From an uncultured Clostridia bacterium (GTDB lineage: Bacteria; Bacillota; Clostridia; Oscillospirales; Acutalibacteraceae), in NCBI GenBank assembly GCA_947585965.1, contig CANPXK010000020.1, positions 1 to 36,655 on the forward strand: a stretch of DNA of 36,655 bases, given 5' to 3'. The position numbers and the translations under genes are program-made. Of the stretch, positions 18,815 through 25,555 are shown one piece after another. Position 1 is the first letter of the stretch. Each line of letters opens with the position of its first letter. Below the pieces are notes generated by a model, which saw only the letters and a list, made by a program, of their open reading frames with translations, searched no databases and was not told the origin of the DNA.

Positions 18815-19768
18815 ATGAAATATTCTAAAATTGCAGTAAGTTGTGCGGCATTATTTCTGGTTTTGTTTATGCTTCTCGGTTGCTTTTCAGGATGTAGGAG
18901 AAAAAAGAAAAAAATGACATCCGAAACTACAGACTATTCCCAGACAGCAAGTGAACAGAACAGCAATCAAAAGATTACGGTCAAAGATAATTTTGGCTAT
19001 GTCGATAAGGGCGGCTATGCAGAGCTTGTATATTATGCCGGAGATATGGAAGCAACAAAAATAGATATTCCATCAACAATAGACGGTTTGCCTGTCAGGG
19101 AGCTAAGGGAATATATTTTTGCGGATTGTAATAAGACTACAGATATCAATATACCGGATGGGATTACATACATAGGTAAATATGCATTTGTTTCGTGTGA
19201 AATGCTGCGATCTGTGAGCATACCGGATGGCATTACGGAATTGAATGAAGGTTTATTCAAATATTGCTCCTCACTGGAGAACGTAGTTTTGCCTGAATCC
19301 TTAAAAACTATAGGTGATTATGTGTTTGCCGGTTGTTCTTCATTGGAGAAGATCAACATTCCGCAAAGTGTAGAGGTTATTGAAGACCATGCCTTTTCGG
19401 GGTGTATTAATCTGAAGGATAGTAATATCCCAATAGATATTTCTGAAGAGGTGACTTATGGTGTAACCGGAACATTCCCGGAGTGCAGAGATTGGACGAG
19501 AGATATACTTCTGTCTGATGATGATAATGATGGTATATATACGACAGTTATAACCGGTCTTAATAAGGGGACATATGAGTTTAAGGTTCGCGCTAATGGG
19601 GAGTGGACGGATAGCTGGGGCGATCTCGAGAATGGAATTACCTACAATAGCCAGCTGAATTGCAGCATTGAACTGACCGGGAAATCAGATATTGAAATAA
19701 GTTTTGATACGACAGGGTCTGACAGAAATATCTGGACTGTTTACAGAAAAGTTCTGGATAATGACTGA
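18815..19768 (+). CDS. BspA-like leucine-rich-repeat lipoprotein with X25/CBM-like C-terminal module
   Basis: 317 residues. A lipoprotein signal ends in LLGC (C23), followed by a basic stretch and a Ser/Gln/Asn linker. Residues about 85-205 hold four LRR units of the BspA/LRR_5 type (repeats such as LENVVLPESLKTIGDYVFAG). Residues about 220-317 contain DWTRDILLSDDDNDG and YEFKVRANGEWTDSWG, close to the pullulanase X25/starch-binding-like beta module. It should be lipid-anchored on the outer face and display binding domains. The ribosome site (AGGTGA) is modest. Lying between two WXG100 trios, it may be a surface receptor or scaffold for the system; that role is inferred. Confidence 0.85.
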   Translation: MKYSKIAVSCAALFLVLFMLLGCFSGCRRKKKKMTSETTDYSQTASEQNSNQKITVKDNFGYVDKGGYAELVYYAGDMEATKIDIPSTIDGLPVRELREYIFADCNKTTDINIPDGITYIGKYAFVSCEMLRSVSIPDGITELNEGLFKYCSSLENVVLPESLKTIGDYVFAGCSSLEKINIPQSVEVIEDHAFSGCINLKDSNIPIDISEEVTYGVTGTFPECRDWTRDILLSDDDNDGIYTTVITGLNKGTYEFKVRANGEWTDSWGDLENGITYNSQLNCSIELTGKSDIEISFDTTGSDRNIWTVYRKVLDND

Positions 19769-20114
19769 TGTTGAACCCGTAAGTATATTTGGAGTTTATC
19801 AGGGTATGGGTAAAATGAAAAGAACTAAAATAATCACAGAAAATCTGAATGCCGATATAAATAAGCTTAAAGGCAGTATCGAGATTTTATCCTCTGTTAA
19901 AAATAGCATGTCGGCGGATGTTGCTTTTTTATACTCCGCATGGAAGGGCGATGCAGCTTTGAGTTTTTTTGCAGTTTATTTTTCTGATATGGAAAGGATG
20001 AAAAATATTATTTGTGAATTAACATTGTTGACAAACTGGATGAGCTATGCATATGAGCTATATACTGCGGCTCAAGAAAGAACTGTTGAGGATATAATGG
20101 AATTGACACTTTAG
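19761..20114 (+). CDS. WXG100-like protein (trio 2, member A)
   Basis: ATG 19761 overlaps the end of the lipoprotein gene by 8 bp; the frame is open further upstream but earlier starts would lie deeper in that gene, and ATG 19806 is possible. About 117 residues. The W-x-G turn is present as YSAWKGDAA, and a C-terminal YTAAQ stands where the secretion signal is expected. It is followed directly by the B and C members of its group, repeating the order seen at 17608. Confidence 0.8.
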   Translation: MTDVEPVSIFGVYQGMGKMKRTKIITENLNADINKLKGSIEILSSVKNSMSADVAFLYSAWKGDAALSFFAVYFSDMERMKNIICELTLLTNWMSYAYELYTAAQERTVEDIMELTL

Positions 20115-20125
20115 GAGTGAAAAAT

Positions 20126-20455
20126 GTGTCTGAAACAAAATCCGGAGATGAAATGAGTTTTTCGATAGATAAAATATATGCATCCTCCGAAGTTTTTAAA
20201 AGCTGTATAGGAATATTTCTATCTGAGTTTGAAAATATAGAAAGAACTTTGGTAGGAACAGAGGAATATTGGGAGGGTGTTTCTTTTGAGAACTTTATAG
20301 GAGTCAGGGATGATTTGCGTGCTGAAATAAAAGAGTTTGCAGAAGAATTGCGAACCTATGACGAAAAACTGAGAACAATTGCGGATGCCTATAAGGAAGC
20401 AGAGGATAAAAATCTTGAAGAAGCGGACAGACTTCCCGATAATATAATTGAATGA
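20126..20455 (+). CDS. WXG100-like protein with conserved C-tail (trio 2, member B)
   Basis: GTG 20126 is preferred because AGGAG (20113-20117) is 8 bp upstream; the in-frame GTG at 20117 overlaps that ribosome site. 109 residues with the turn EEYWEGVSF (W-x-G) and the tail YKEAEDKN then EADRLPDNIIE, matching the tail of the proteins at 17928 and 21686. Its stop overlaps the start of the next gene (ATGA). Confidence 0.85.
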   Translation: MSETKSGDEMSFSIDKIYASSEVFKSCIGIFLSEFENIERTLVGTEEYWEGVSFENFIGVRDDLRAEIKEFAEELRTYDEKLRTIADAYKEAEDKNLEEADRLPDNIIE

Positions 20456-20787
20456 ATGCGGTGATTATATTGGCTTTTGACTACAATAATGCAAAGAATA
20501 TTTCTGAAAGTCTGAATAATTTTTCCTATGAGATTTTAGCAGTAAAGAAAAAATCTGATGAAATCGTATCGGATATAAATTTAGTGTGGAATGATATTTC
20601 TGCTGATAAATTTTATATACGTTATGATGAAGTAAGCAGCAGTATGTACAGGGTTGCATTGCTTATAGATGATTTGGAGGAAAAAGTTATGGCTTTGTCA
20701 AAGATGGGATCTGATAAGAAAAAACTGTTGGGCAGTATTGATTCGTCTGAAATAGGGGAGAACGGTTCATCAGTTTCAGATGTGTAA
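20452..20787 (+). CDS. WXG100-like protein (trio 2, member C)
   Basis: 111 residues from ATG 20452 (ATGA coupling), although TTG 20470, preceded by CGGTGA, would give a more typical WXG100 N-terminus. The turn is LVWNDIS, where the glycine of W-x-G is replaced by D. The C-terminal 25 residues are polar (KMGSDKKKL and a Ser-rich end), with no YxxxD/E signal seen. It closes the second group and is followed by the membrane FHA gene. Confidence 0.78.
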   Translation: MNAVIILAFDYNNAKNISESLNNFSYEILAVKKKSDEIVSDINLVWNDISADKFYIRYDEVSSSMYRVALLIDDLEEKVMALSKMGSDKKKLLGSIDSSEIGENGSSVSDV

Positions 20788-20822
20788 TTTTTGCTGAAAA
20801 ATATCTTCAGGGCGGGGGCATA

Positions 20823-21356
20823 ATGAAAAAATACATATTATTGGGAGTATTTGCACTTTTGGTTGTTATAATGGTTATCCTTGTTGTACTGTTTTTAAGA
20901 CTCAAAAAAAGAAAATCAAAGATAGATATACGTCATGGTGATGTACAGGTGGGGATCAGCGGTGGTGCTAATCCGATTACCGGCGTTATTGAGGAAAGTA
21001 GTCCGGGACTTATTAACAATGATAATAGAGGCACCTTGATAGTGAATAATATGAAAGCTGTTTCCATTAGACTTGAGGATATTGATAACAATATTGATTA
21101 TGGGTATATCTCACTTGCAAAGGAAGTAATTGTCGGTTCTCAATATGGCGATGCAAAATTAAAAATCAGGAATGATCCTACAATTTCAAAAGCTCATTGT
21201 ATGCTGTATTCTTATAATATGGTGGCTTACGTAAAGGATATAGGCTCGTGTAATGGTACATTTGTGAACGGAAAGAAAATCTGTACTGACACCATTATTC
21301 GTAGTAATGATGTATTGATATTGGGAAATACACATCTATGGGTAGAAGTAAATTAA
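20823..21356 (+). CDS. Second membrane-anchored FHA-domain protein
   Basis: 177 residues: N-terminal membrane helix (about 3-24), a basic KKRKSK stop-transfer, a Gly/Asn-rich linker and an FHA domain at about 95-172. FHA signatures are VGSQYGDAKLKI, SKAHC and DIGSCNGTFVNG, including the conserved serine-x-x-histidine and N-G. Same design as the protein at 10169 but placed among the substrate genes. It is a predicted reader of phosphothreonine made by the locus kinase. The ribosome site is the G-rich GGGCGGGGG. Confidence 0.87.
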   Translation: MKKYILLGVFALLVVIMVILVVLFLRLKKRKSKIDIRHGDVQVGISGGANPITGVIEESSPGLINNDNRGTLIVNNMKAVSIRLEDIDNNIDYGYISLAKEVIVGSQYGDAKLKIRNDPTISKAHCMLYSYNMVAYVKDIGSCNGTFVNGKKICTDTIIRSNDVLILGNTHLWVEVN

Positions 21357-21368
21357 GGGGGGAGAGTA

Positions 21369-21674
21369 GTGGAGTCAGGATATGTTAATGTTGATACCGA
21401 TAGACTTAGGGGAAATATTTCTGATATGCTGAATGAATTGGAGGCTATCAAACAGGATATGAGAAATTTATATGAAAATGTGGAGGTTCTCGACGGTATG
21501 TGGGACGGACCGGCTAATGATGAATTTACCGAACAATTTACAGCTGATTACTCTCTAGTGATGAGCAATCTCGAAGATATCAGAAAGTATTTGGATAATC
21601 TGGATGAGTGCCGATTACTGTATAATGATTGTGAAAATAATGTCGCGCAGTTGGTTGACACATTGCAGGTATAG
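21369..21674 (+). CDS. WXG100-family protein (trio 3, member A)
   Basis: 101 residues from GTG 21369, with AAGGGGGGAG upstream. The turn is DGMWDGPANDEF, a W-x-G followed by the usual F, and the C-terminal region contains YNDCE at the secretion-signal position. This is a canonical EsxA/SagEsxA-like small substrate or effector partner. It begins the third group, which leads into the candidate effector. Confidence 0.92.
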   Translation: MESGYVNVDTDRLRGNISDMLNELEAIKQDMRNLYENVEVLDGMWDGPANDEFTEQFTADYSLVMSNLEDIRKYLDNLDECRLLYNDCENNVAQLVDTLQV

Positions 21675-21685
21675 GAGGTGTAAAT

Positions 21686-22060
21686 ATGCTTCAAGGTAAT
21701 GTATTTTTCAGTTTTATAAGCACTATGAGAAATGCACTGGCTTCTGGTGGTGTTGAATTTAAGGTGAAAACCGAGGATCTGTCAGCTGCTGCATCGGATA
21801 TAGCTGTTAAGGTAGATAACATGAAAAGCAGGATAAATGAAATATCCGAAAAAACAGCCGGAACCTCCGGATATTGGGAGGGTGAAGTGGCTGAGGATCG
21901 CAGAGCGGCTTTTTCAGTATGCAATAATAATATATCTGAAGCATTGAACAGACTTTCACTGTATGTGGAAACTCTTCAAGAAATTTCGGGTAATTATACT
22001 GCTGCGGAAAACGAAAATGTTGAAATGGCACAGGCGTTACCGACAGATGTAATAAGCTGA
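21686..22060 (+). CDS. WXG100-like protein with conserved C-tail (trio 3, member B)
   Basis: 124 residues after AGGAGGTG. The central turn is GYWEGEVAED (W-x-G) and the tail YTAAENENVEMAQALPTDVI matches the B-type tail of the genes at 17928 and 20126. A start further in at ATG 21727 would remove a 13-residue N-terminal extension; the upstream ATG is preferred for its perfect ribosome site. Predicted heterodimer partner of the protein at 21369. Confidence 0.9.
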   Translation: MLQGNVFFSFISTMRNALASGGVEFKVKTEDLSAAASDIAVKVDNMKSRINEISEKTAGTSGYWEGEVAEDRRAAFSVCNNNISEALNRLSLYVETLQEISGNYTAAENENVEMAQALPTDVIS

Positions 22061-22073
22061 TGGGGGGAAAGAT

Positions 22074-22472
22074 ATGAATGATTTTATGTATTCGATCAGG
22101 GAAGGCACGATTCGGTTCAACTATTCAAGAGCATTGCAGCAGGCTGAAAGACTTGAGGAAATTGCCGCCCGGATAAAAGGTGAGATTTGTGGAAATATAT
22201 CGGATACTATTGAGACATCACGATACTGCTGGAAGGGCAACCCTGCAAATAATTACTGTGAAAAGCTGAGAAGGCTTCTGGAGGAACTCAGAGTAGCAGC
22301 AGTAAATTATGAAAAGATTGCTCAAACCATTAGAAGTATAGCTAGGCGTAATTATGATAAAGAAATGCGGGCAATTCAGATTGCGAGAGAAAGAAGTTAC
22401 CGCAACTCCGGTTCCGCCGGCGGCGGTTTCAGTGGAGGTGGCAATCACGGTGGCGGTGGTGGCGGATGGTAA
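22074..22472 (+). CDS. WXG100-like protein with Gly/His-rich tail ending in Trp
   Basis: 132 residues, ribosome site GGGGGGAAAG. A helical N-terminal hairpin has the turn RYCWKGNPA (W-x-G). The last 25 residues are a low-complexity tail of Gly, Ser, His and Asn ending GGGGGGW. The basic C-helix (RSIARRNYDKEMRAIQIARE) carries no clear YxxxD/E. It lies directly upstream of the candidate effector and may be its dedicated targeting partner. The Gly/His tail is unlike any other member of the cluster. Confidence 0.85.
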   Translation: MNDFMYSIREGTIRFNYSRALQQAERLEEIAARIKGEICGNISDTIETSRYCWKGNPANNYCEKLRRLLEELRVAAVNYEKIAQTIRSIARRNYDKEMRAIQIARERSYRNSGSAGGGFSGGGNHGGGGGGW

Positions 22473-22510
22473 AGTCGATGAATTATGATTGATGTTTGAG
22501 AGGTGATAAA

Positions 22511-23647
22511 ATGGCTGAATTTTACGCTGATTGGTCAAGAATGCTTTCGTTATCTGAAGAGCTTGAAACAAGCTCGAAAAATATTAAAAATCTCGTCGCT
22601 CAAACCGGCACTATAAAAAATAATCTTATTATCGGAAACGAGGTGCATCAGATTCAGGGGGCTCTTGATAAAAGTAATCAGAAATTTGAGAGAATAATTA
22701 ATTTGCTGAGAAAGAGCAGCGATGTTATGGAGCAGGCTGCCAATACATACAAAAGTACTGAATTAGGGCTACTTGGGCGTGTAGTTGAATTTGAAGGGAA
22801 AAACAGTAGTCAGAAAACAACAAACACATCTCAGGAAAATCAAGGAACCGAGGGAGAATCATCAAACGGATGGCTGGATTTTTTGTTTGGTGCTATCGGG
22901 AAATGTGGTGTGGTCGGAAAAGGTGCAGAAACCGTTTATAAGATATTAAAAGGCTTGATAAATGGTGGGGATTATGGTATTGATGATTGGATTAAATATG
23001 GAGCGGGAATTGTCGGTTCAGCAAGTTCATTTATATCAAGTTTTCTTAAGAAAGGGGCAATAGATTTATTTGGTCTTGCAAAAAACACTGCAAAAAGCGC
23101 CATGCTTACTCCAAAAGCATCATGGGCTGAATATTTCGGTAATGATTTTAAGAATGACTTGGATGATTATGTTGGTTCAGCAGGTAAAGGGGCAGCTGTT
23201 TGTAAATGGGTTGGTTTGGCCGCAACCTTTGTTTCTAAGTTTGTGGATAACTATAATGAGTATGGCAATCAGATAACGCCGGCAGGTATAGAAGAAACAT
23301 TTTTTGAAACGGCTACAGATACCTTGTTAAAAACAGGGGCTCATGCAGCTGTAGCAGCTACGATTGGAGCACTTGGTTTGAGTCCGCCCGGTTTAGTGGT
23401 AGGTATAGCGTCGTTCATAATTGTTGAGGGTGGCAACGCTTTAGTGAAGCATTTTACAGGACAGACTGCCACCGAATGGATATCGGATACTGCTATTAAA
23501 GTCGTGAATTCGGGAGCTCAGTATTTAAAGGATTCTGCAAGAGATTTACGCGAATTCGGTAGGAAGGTAGGGGAAGTTACAGCGGACTTTTTTGGAGATG
23601 CTGCACGAAGTGCTTCCAATTTCTTCCATTCAATTTTTGCGCGATGA
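22511..23647 (+). CDS. Candidate type VII effector with helical targeting domain and glycine-rich hydrophobic C-terminus
   Basis: ATG 22511 is chosen, with AGAGGTGA just upstream; an in-frame TTG at 22496 is too early. 378 residues. Residues 1-90 form a helical domain ending TYKSTELGL, similar to the protein at 18347. A Gln/Asn/Thr/Ser linker (about 95-120) follows. Residues 120-310 contain several amphipathic or hydrophobic stretches with GxxxG spacings (GAGIVGSASSF, AAVAATIGALGL, GLVVGIASFIIVEGG), and the end is an Arg/Lys-rich amphipathic segment. The design (targeting domain, linker, toxin-like C-terminus) fits an LXG-type polymorphic effector that acts on membranes. No nuclease, NADase or lipase motif is visible. 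DUF4176 genes follow. Confidence 0.75.
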   Translation: MAEFYADWSRMLSLSEELETSSKNIKNLVAQTGTIKNNLIIGNEVHQIQGALDKSNQKFERIINLLRKSSDVMEQAANTYKSTELGLLGRVVEFEGKNSSQKTTNTSQENQGTEGESSNGWLDFLFGAIGKCGVVGKGAETVYKILKGLINGGDYGIDDWIKYGAGIVGSASSFISSFLKKGAIDLFGLAKNTAKSAMLTPKASWAEYFGNDFKNDLDDYVGSAGKGAAVCKWVGLAATFVSKFVDNYNEYGNQITPAGIEETFFETATDTLLKTGAHAAVAATIGALGLSPPGLVVGIASFIIVEGGNALVKHFTGQTATEWISDTAIKVVNSGAQYLKDSARDLREFGRKVGEVTADFFGDAARSASNFFHSIFAR

Positions 23648-23672
23648 TTTAAAATGAAGGGTGATATTTGTC

Positions 23673-23993
23673 ATGGTAAAAAATCAAGATTTACTTCCAA
23701 TAGGATCTGTGGTATTGTTGAATGAGGGTAAAAAAAGGCTTATGATATTTGGCATTAAGCAAGTTGCCGCTGACAGCAAAGGCGTTCTTAAGGAGTATGA
23801 TTATTGTGCGGTTCTTTATCCTGAGGGAAATATAAATACCGATTCTCAGGTATTATTTAATCAAGAGGATATTGCATCTGTATACTTCAGGGGATATAAT
23901 GATGATGAGAGAAAAGATTTTATTGAAGCTCTTGATACTTCCGAAAAAATATTGAAGGAAGCATCTGAAAACGGTAAAGAAAATAATGATTAA
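23673..23993 (+). CDS. DUF4176-family protein, copy 1
   Basis: ATG 23673, with AAGGGTGA eight bases upstream (an in-frame GTG at 23661 overlaps that site). 106 residues with the family core LLPIGSVVLL, RLMIFGIKQ, YDYCAVLYPEGN and a final FRGY. DUF4176 proteins are recurrent neighbours of LXG/WXG toxins in Firmicute type VII loci and have been linked to effector export or handling; immunity is an alternative. It is 25 bp after the effector candidate. The C-terminal 20 residues are a charged extension missing in copy 2. Confidence 0.88.
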   Translation: MVKNQDLLPIGSVVLLNEGKKRLMIFGIKQVAADSKGVLKEYDYCAVLYPEGNINTDSQVLFNQEDIASVYFRGYNDDERKDFIEALDTSEKILKEASENGKENND

Positions 23994-24012
23994 TAATGGG
24001 GGATAGTGTTTT

Positions 24013-24291
24013 ATGGAAATTAAAGATTTACTTCCAATAGGTTCGGTAGTGTTGTTGAATAATGCAAAGAAAAAGCTTATGATTTTTGGAATAAAACAAA
24101 ATAAAGAGGATACTGATGAGGAATTTGATTATGTGGGGGTTCCGTATCCGGAGGGAAATATTGGTTCGGAATATCAGTATATGTTTAATCATTCCAACAT
24201 AGCAACTGTTATTTTCAGAGGTTTTGAGGATATCGAACATCAGAATTTCAGAGAGGCACTAACTGATTACTATAATAAGAAAAACGCTTGA
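24013..24291 (+). CDS. DUF4176-family protein, copy 2
   Basis: 92 residues, GGGGGATAG upstream of ATG. Shares LLPIGSVVLLNN, KLMIFGIKQN, YDYVGVPYPEGN and a final FRGFED with copy 1 and is clearly a paralogue. Retention of two intact tandem copies after one effector suggests either different partners or remnants of lost effectors. Soluble, no membrane helix. Confidence 0.88.
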   Translation: MEIKDLLPIGSVVLLNNAKKKLMIFGIKQNKEDTDEEFDYVGVPYPEGNIGSEYQYMFNHSNIATVIFRGFEDIEHQNFREALTDYYNKKNA

Positions 24292-24412
24292 ACAACGTAT
24301 GTAAGGTATGGAGTTATCAGGCATTTCTTAATCGTGGTATGTGAACTTGGCAGAACGATTATTTGTCGGATTGTATTTATAAGCATCCTGAGTATAGGAG
24401 AGGAGTTGTTCT

Positions 24413-24644
24413 ATGGCAAAATTGGAGATATGCTTCCTATAGATTCAGTTGTTTTATTGAACAATACCGGAAAAGACTTATGATTTTTGGAATAAAACAA
24501 AGCAGTAAAAATACGGATAAAGAATATGATTATGCCGGTGCTTCTTACTTTGAGGGGAATTTTGGTTCGGAGTACCGGTATGTATTTGTTCAATCTGATA
24601 TATCTGAAATTTTATTCGGTGGTTTTGAAGATTCCGAACATTGA
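24413..24644 (+). pseudogene. DUF4176 copy 3, twice frameshifted
   Basis: From ATG 24413 the homologous peptide can be rebuilt only by adding one A in the AAAA run at 24418-24421 and one in the run at 24471-24474. This gives MAKIGDMLPIDSVVLLNN, then RLMIFGIKQSS and EYDYAGASYFEGN, ending at FEDSEH (24644). As written, the first frame stops after 9 codons. The C-terminus is also about 15 residues shorter than copy 2. Both lesions are single-base losses in A-runs, so sequencing error must be excluded, but the shortened end and decayed downstream DNA favour a real pseudogene. Confidence 0.75.
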
Positions 24645-24696
24645 CATTATAGAACGAACGAAAAATTTTTTTAAAAAATCGTAATTATTAAAAATC

Positions 24697-24906
24697 ATGA
24701 TAGTACTTGGAATTCTTTTTATGTTGGCAGGTGGAGGAAAGCATATTTACGGTGATTAAATAAATCACAATGCAGAAGCTCGATTTAAAAGTTTCCTTAC
24801 TGATGGCGCGACAAATCCGGTTTTAATGTTTACAACAATTGGCATAGCTGTTGCTGCATATAACAAACAGGTGGAAAAAATAAATCAAATGATAGGACAG
24901 TTATAA
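24697..24906 (+). pseudogene. Broken small membrane-protein gene
   Basis: A 70-codon frame from ATG 24697 to TAA 24904-24906 is interrupted by one in-frame TAA at 24757. The first part encodes a hydrophobic MIVLGILFMLAGGG and the second ends NPVLMFTTIGIAVAAYNK then QVEKINQMIGQL, so two membrane segments would be present. No ribosome site precedes 24697, so the original 5' end may be lost. It could be a decayed immunity protein or part of a lost effector; no family was recognised. Confidence 0.4.
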
Positions 24907-25289
24907 AGAAGTGTTCGTAAAAGTTAGTGAATAAAATTATTGTAAAGTATCGACATCAATACATTATTATAGTAGAACATACGTATGGTTTGTTTTCCTA
25001 TGGACCGGCTCTACGTACGAAAATCGGGATCAGTACGAGTAATTCTCTTTTCGGAGGGTATCAGATACACTCGATGAGGCATAAATTGCACACATTCAAG
25101 CCGTATGCAAAATATGCAGCGGTTGAAACTCGCATATTCCTACATATATGCGAGAACCGGACTGCTATGAAGCAGACGGGGGAAAGCCTATAAAGACCGT
25201 TGATCGGAGTGGGCTGGCGATTATCAAACCTTTGCGAAGGATAAAATAGTATTGAGTGCTTCAGAGGCAATTTTCTGCCAAAAATTGTT
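24907..25289. other. Non-coding stretch with RNA-like structure
   Basis: No convincing gene is seen in about 380 bp. Frames of 88 and 69 codons exist but lack ribosome sites and family features. The main structure is an irregular stem at 25116-25165: GCAG-CGGTT-(GAAA)-CTCGCATAT, an 8-nt loop, then ATATGCGAG-AACCG-(GA)-CTGC, eighteen base pairs in all. It may be a remnant of a mobile intron or other RNA element, or a noncoding RNA; neither is shown. Confidence 0.5.
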
Positions 25290-25325
25290 TTTCGCAGAGG
25301 GTGTAAATAGACACCCTCTGCGAAA
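25290..25325. terminator. Perfect 15-bp inverted repeat between convergent units
   Basis: TTTCGCAGAGGGTGT (25290-25304), loop AAATAG, ACACCCTCTGCGAAA (25311-25325). It lies 9 bp beyond the 3' end of the minus-strand tRNA and after the plus-strand secretion locus. On the minus strand AACAATTTTT follows. It probably ends tRNA transcription and may work in both directions, though the U-tract is displaced. Confidence 0.7.
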
Positions 25326-25334
25326 TAAAATCAG

Positions 25335-25408
25335 TCCGAGTGACAGGAGTCGAACCTGCGGCCTCTTGAACCCCATTCAAGCGCGCTACCAATCTGCGCT
25401 ACACCCGG
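25335..25408 (-). tRNA. tRNA-Pro (anticodon GGG)
   Basis: The minus strand folds into a complete cloverleaf. The acceptor arms are CCGGGTG/CACTCGG and the discriminator is A. The D-arm is GCGCAGATTGGTAGCGC, the anticodon stem CTTGA/TCAAG holds loop ATGGGGT (anticodon GGG at positions 34-36), and the T-arm is GCAGG-TTCGACT-CCTGT. CCA is not encoded. Its own promoter lies just upstream. Confidence 0.95.
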
Positions 25409-25421
25409 AAATTACTATAAT

Positions 25422-25450
25422 AGTATATCATAACTCAGGTACTTTTGCAA
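25422..25450 (-). promoter_or_regulatory. tRNA-Pro promoter
   Basis: On the minus strand TTGCAA (25450-25445), a 17-bp spacer and TATACT (25427-25422) stand 14 bp upstream of the mature tRNA 5' end. Confidence 0.75.
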
Positions 25451-25555
25451 GCATAAATTTCCTACAATATCGAATGATGATTTCATGGAAAAACTATACA
25501 AGTTGTACATAAATTTTGACCGTATGTATCAGGAAGAACACCCTTTTCTTGTGGG

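Noticed and set aside
24927-25193. Open frame of 88 codons, and an opposing 69-codon frame at 25061-25270
   Set aside because: No ribosome site, no recognisable domain, and the DNA is dominated by inverted repeats.
25335-25408. Integration (att) site with a second copy of the tRNA 3' end in the window
   Set aside because: I found no duplicate of the tRNA 3' sequence within the window; a copy could lie outside it.
25252-25512. Plus-strand frame of 86 codons
   Set aside because: It runs through the terminator-like hairpin and the entire tRNA-Pro gene in antisense.
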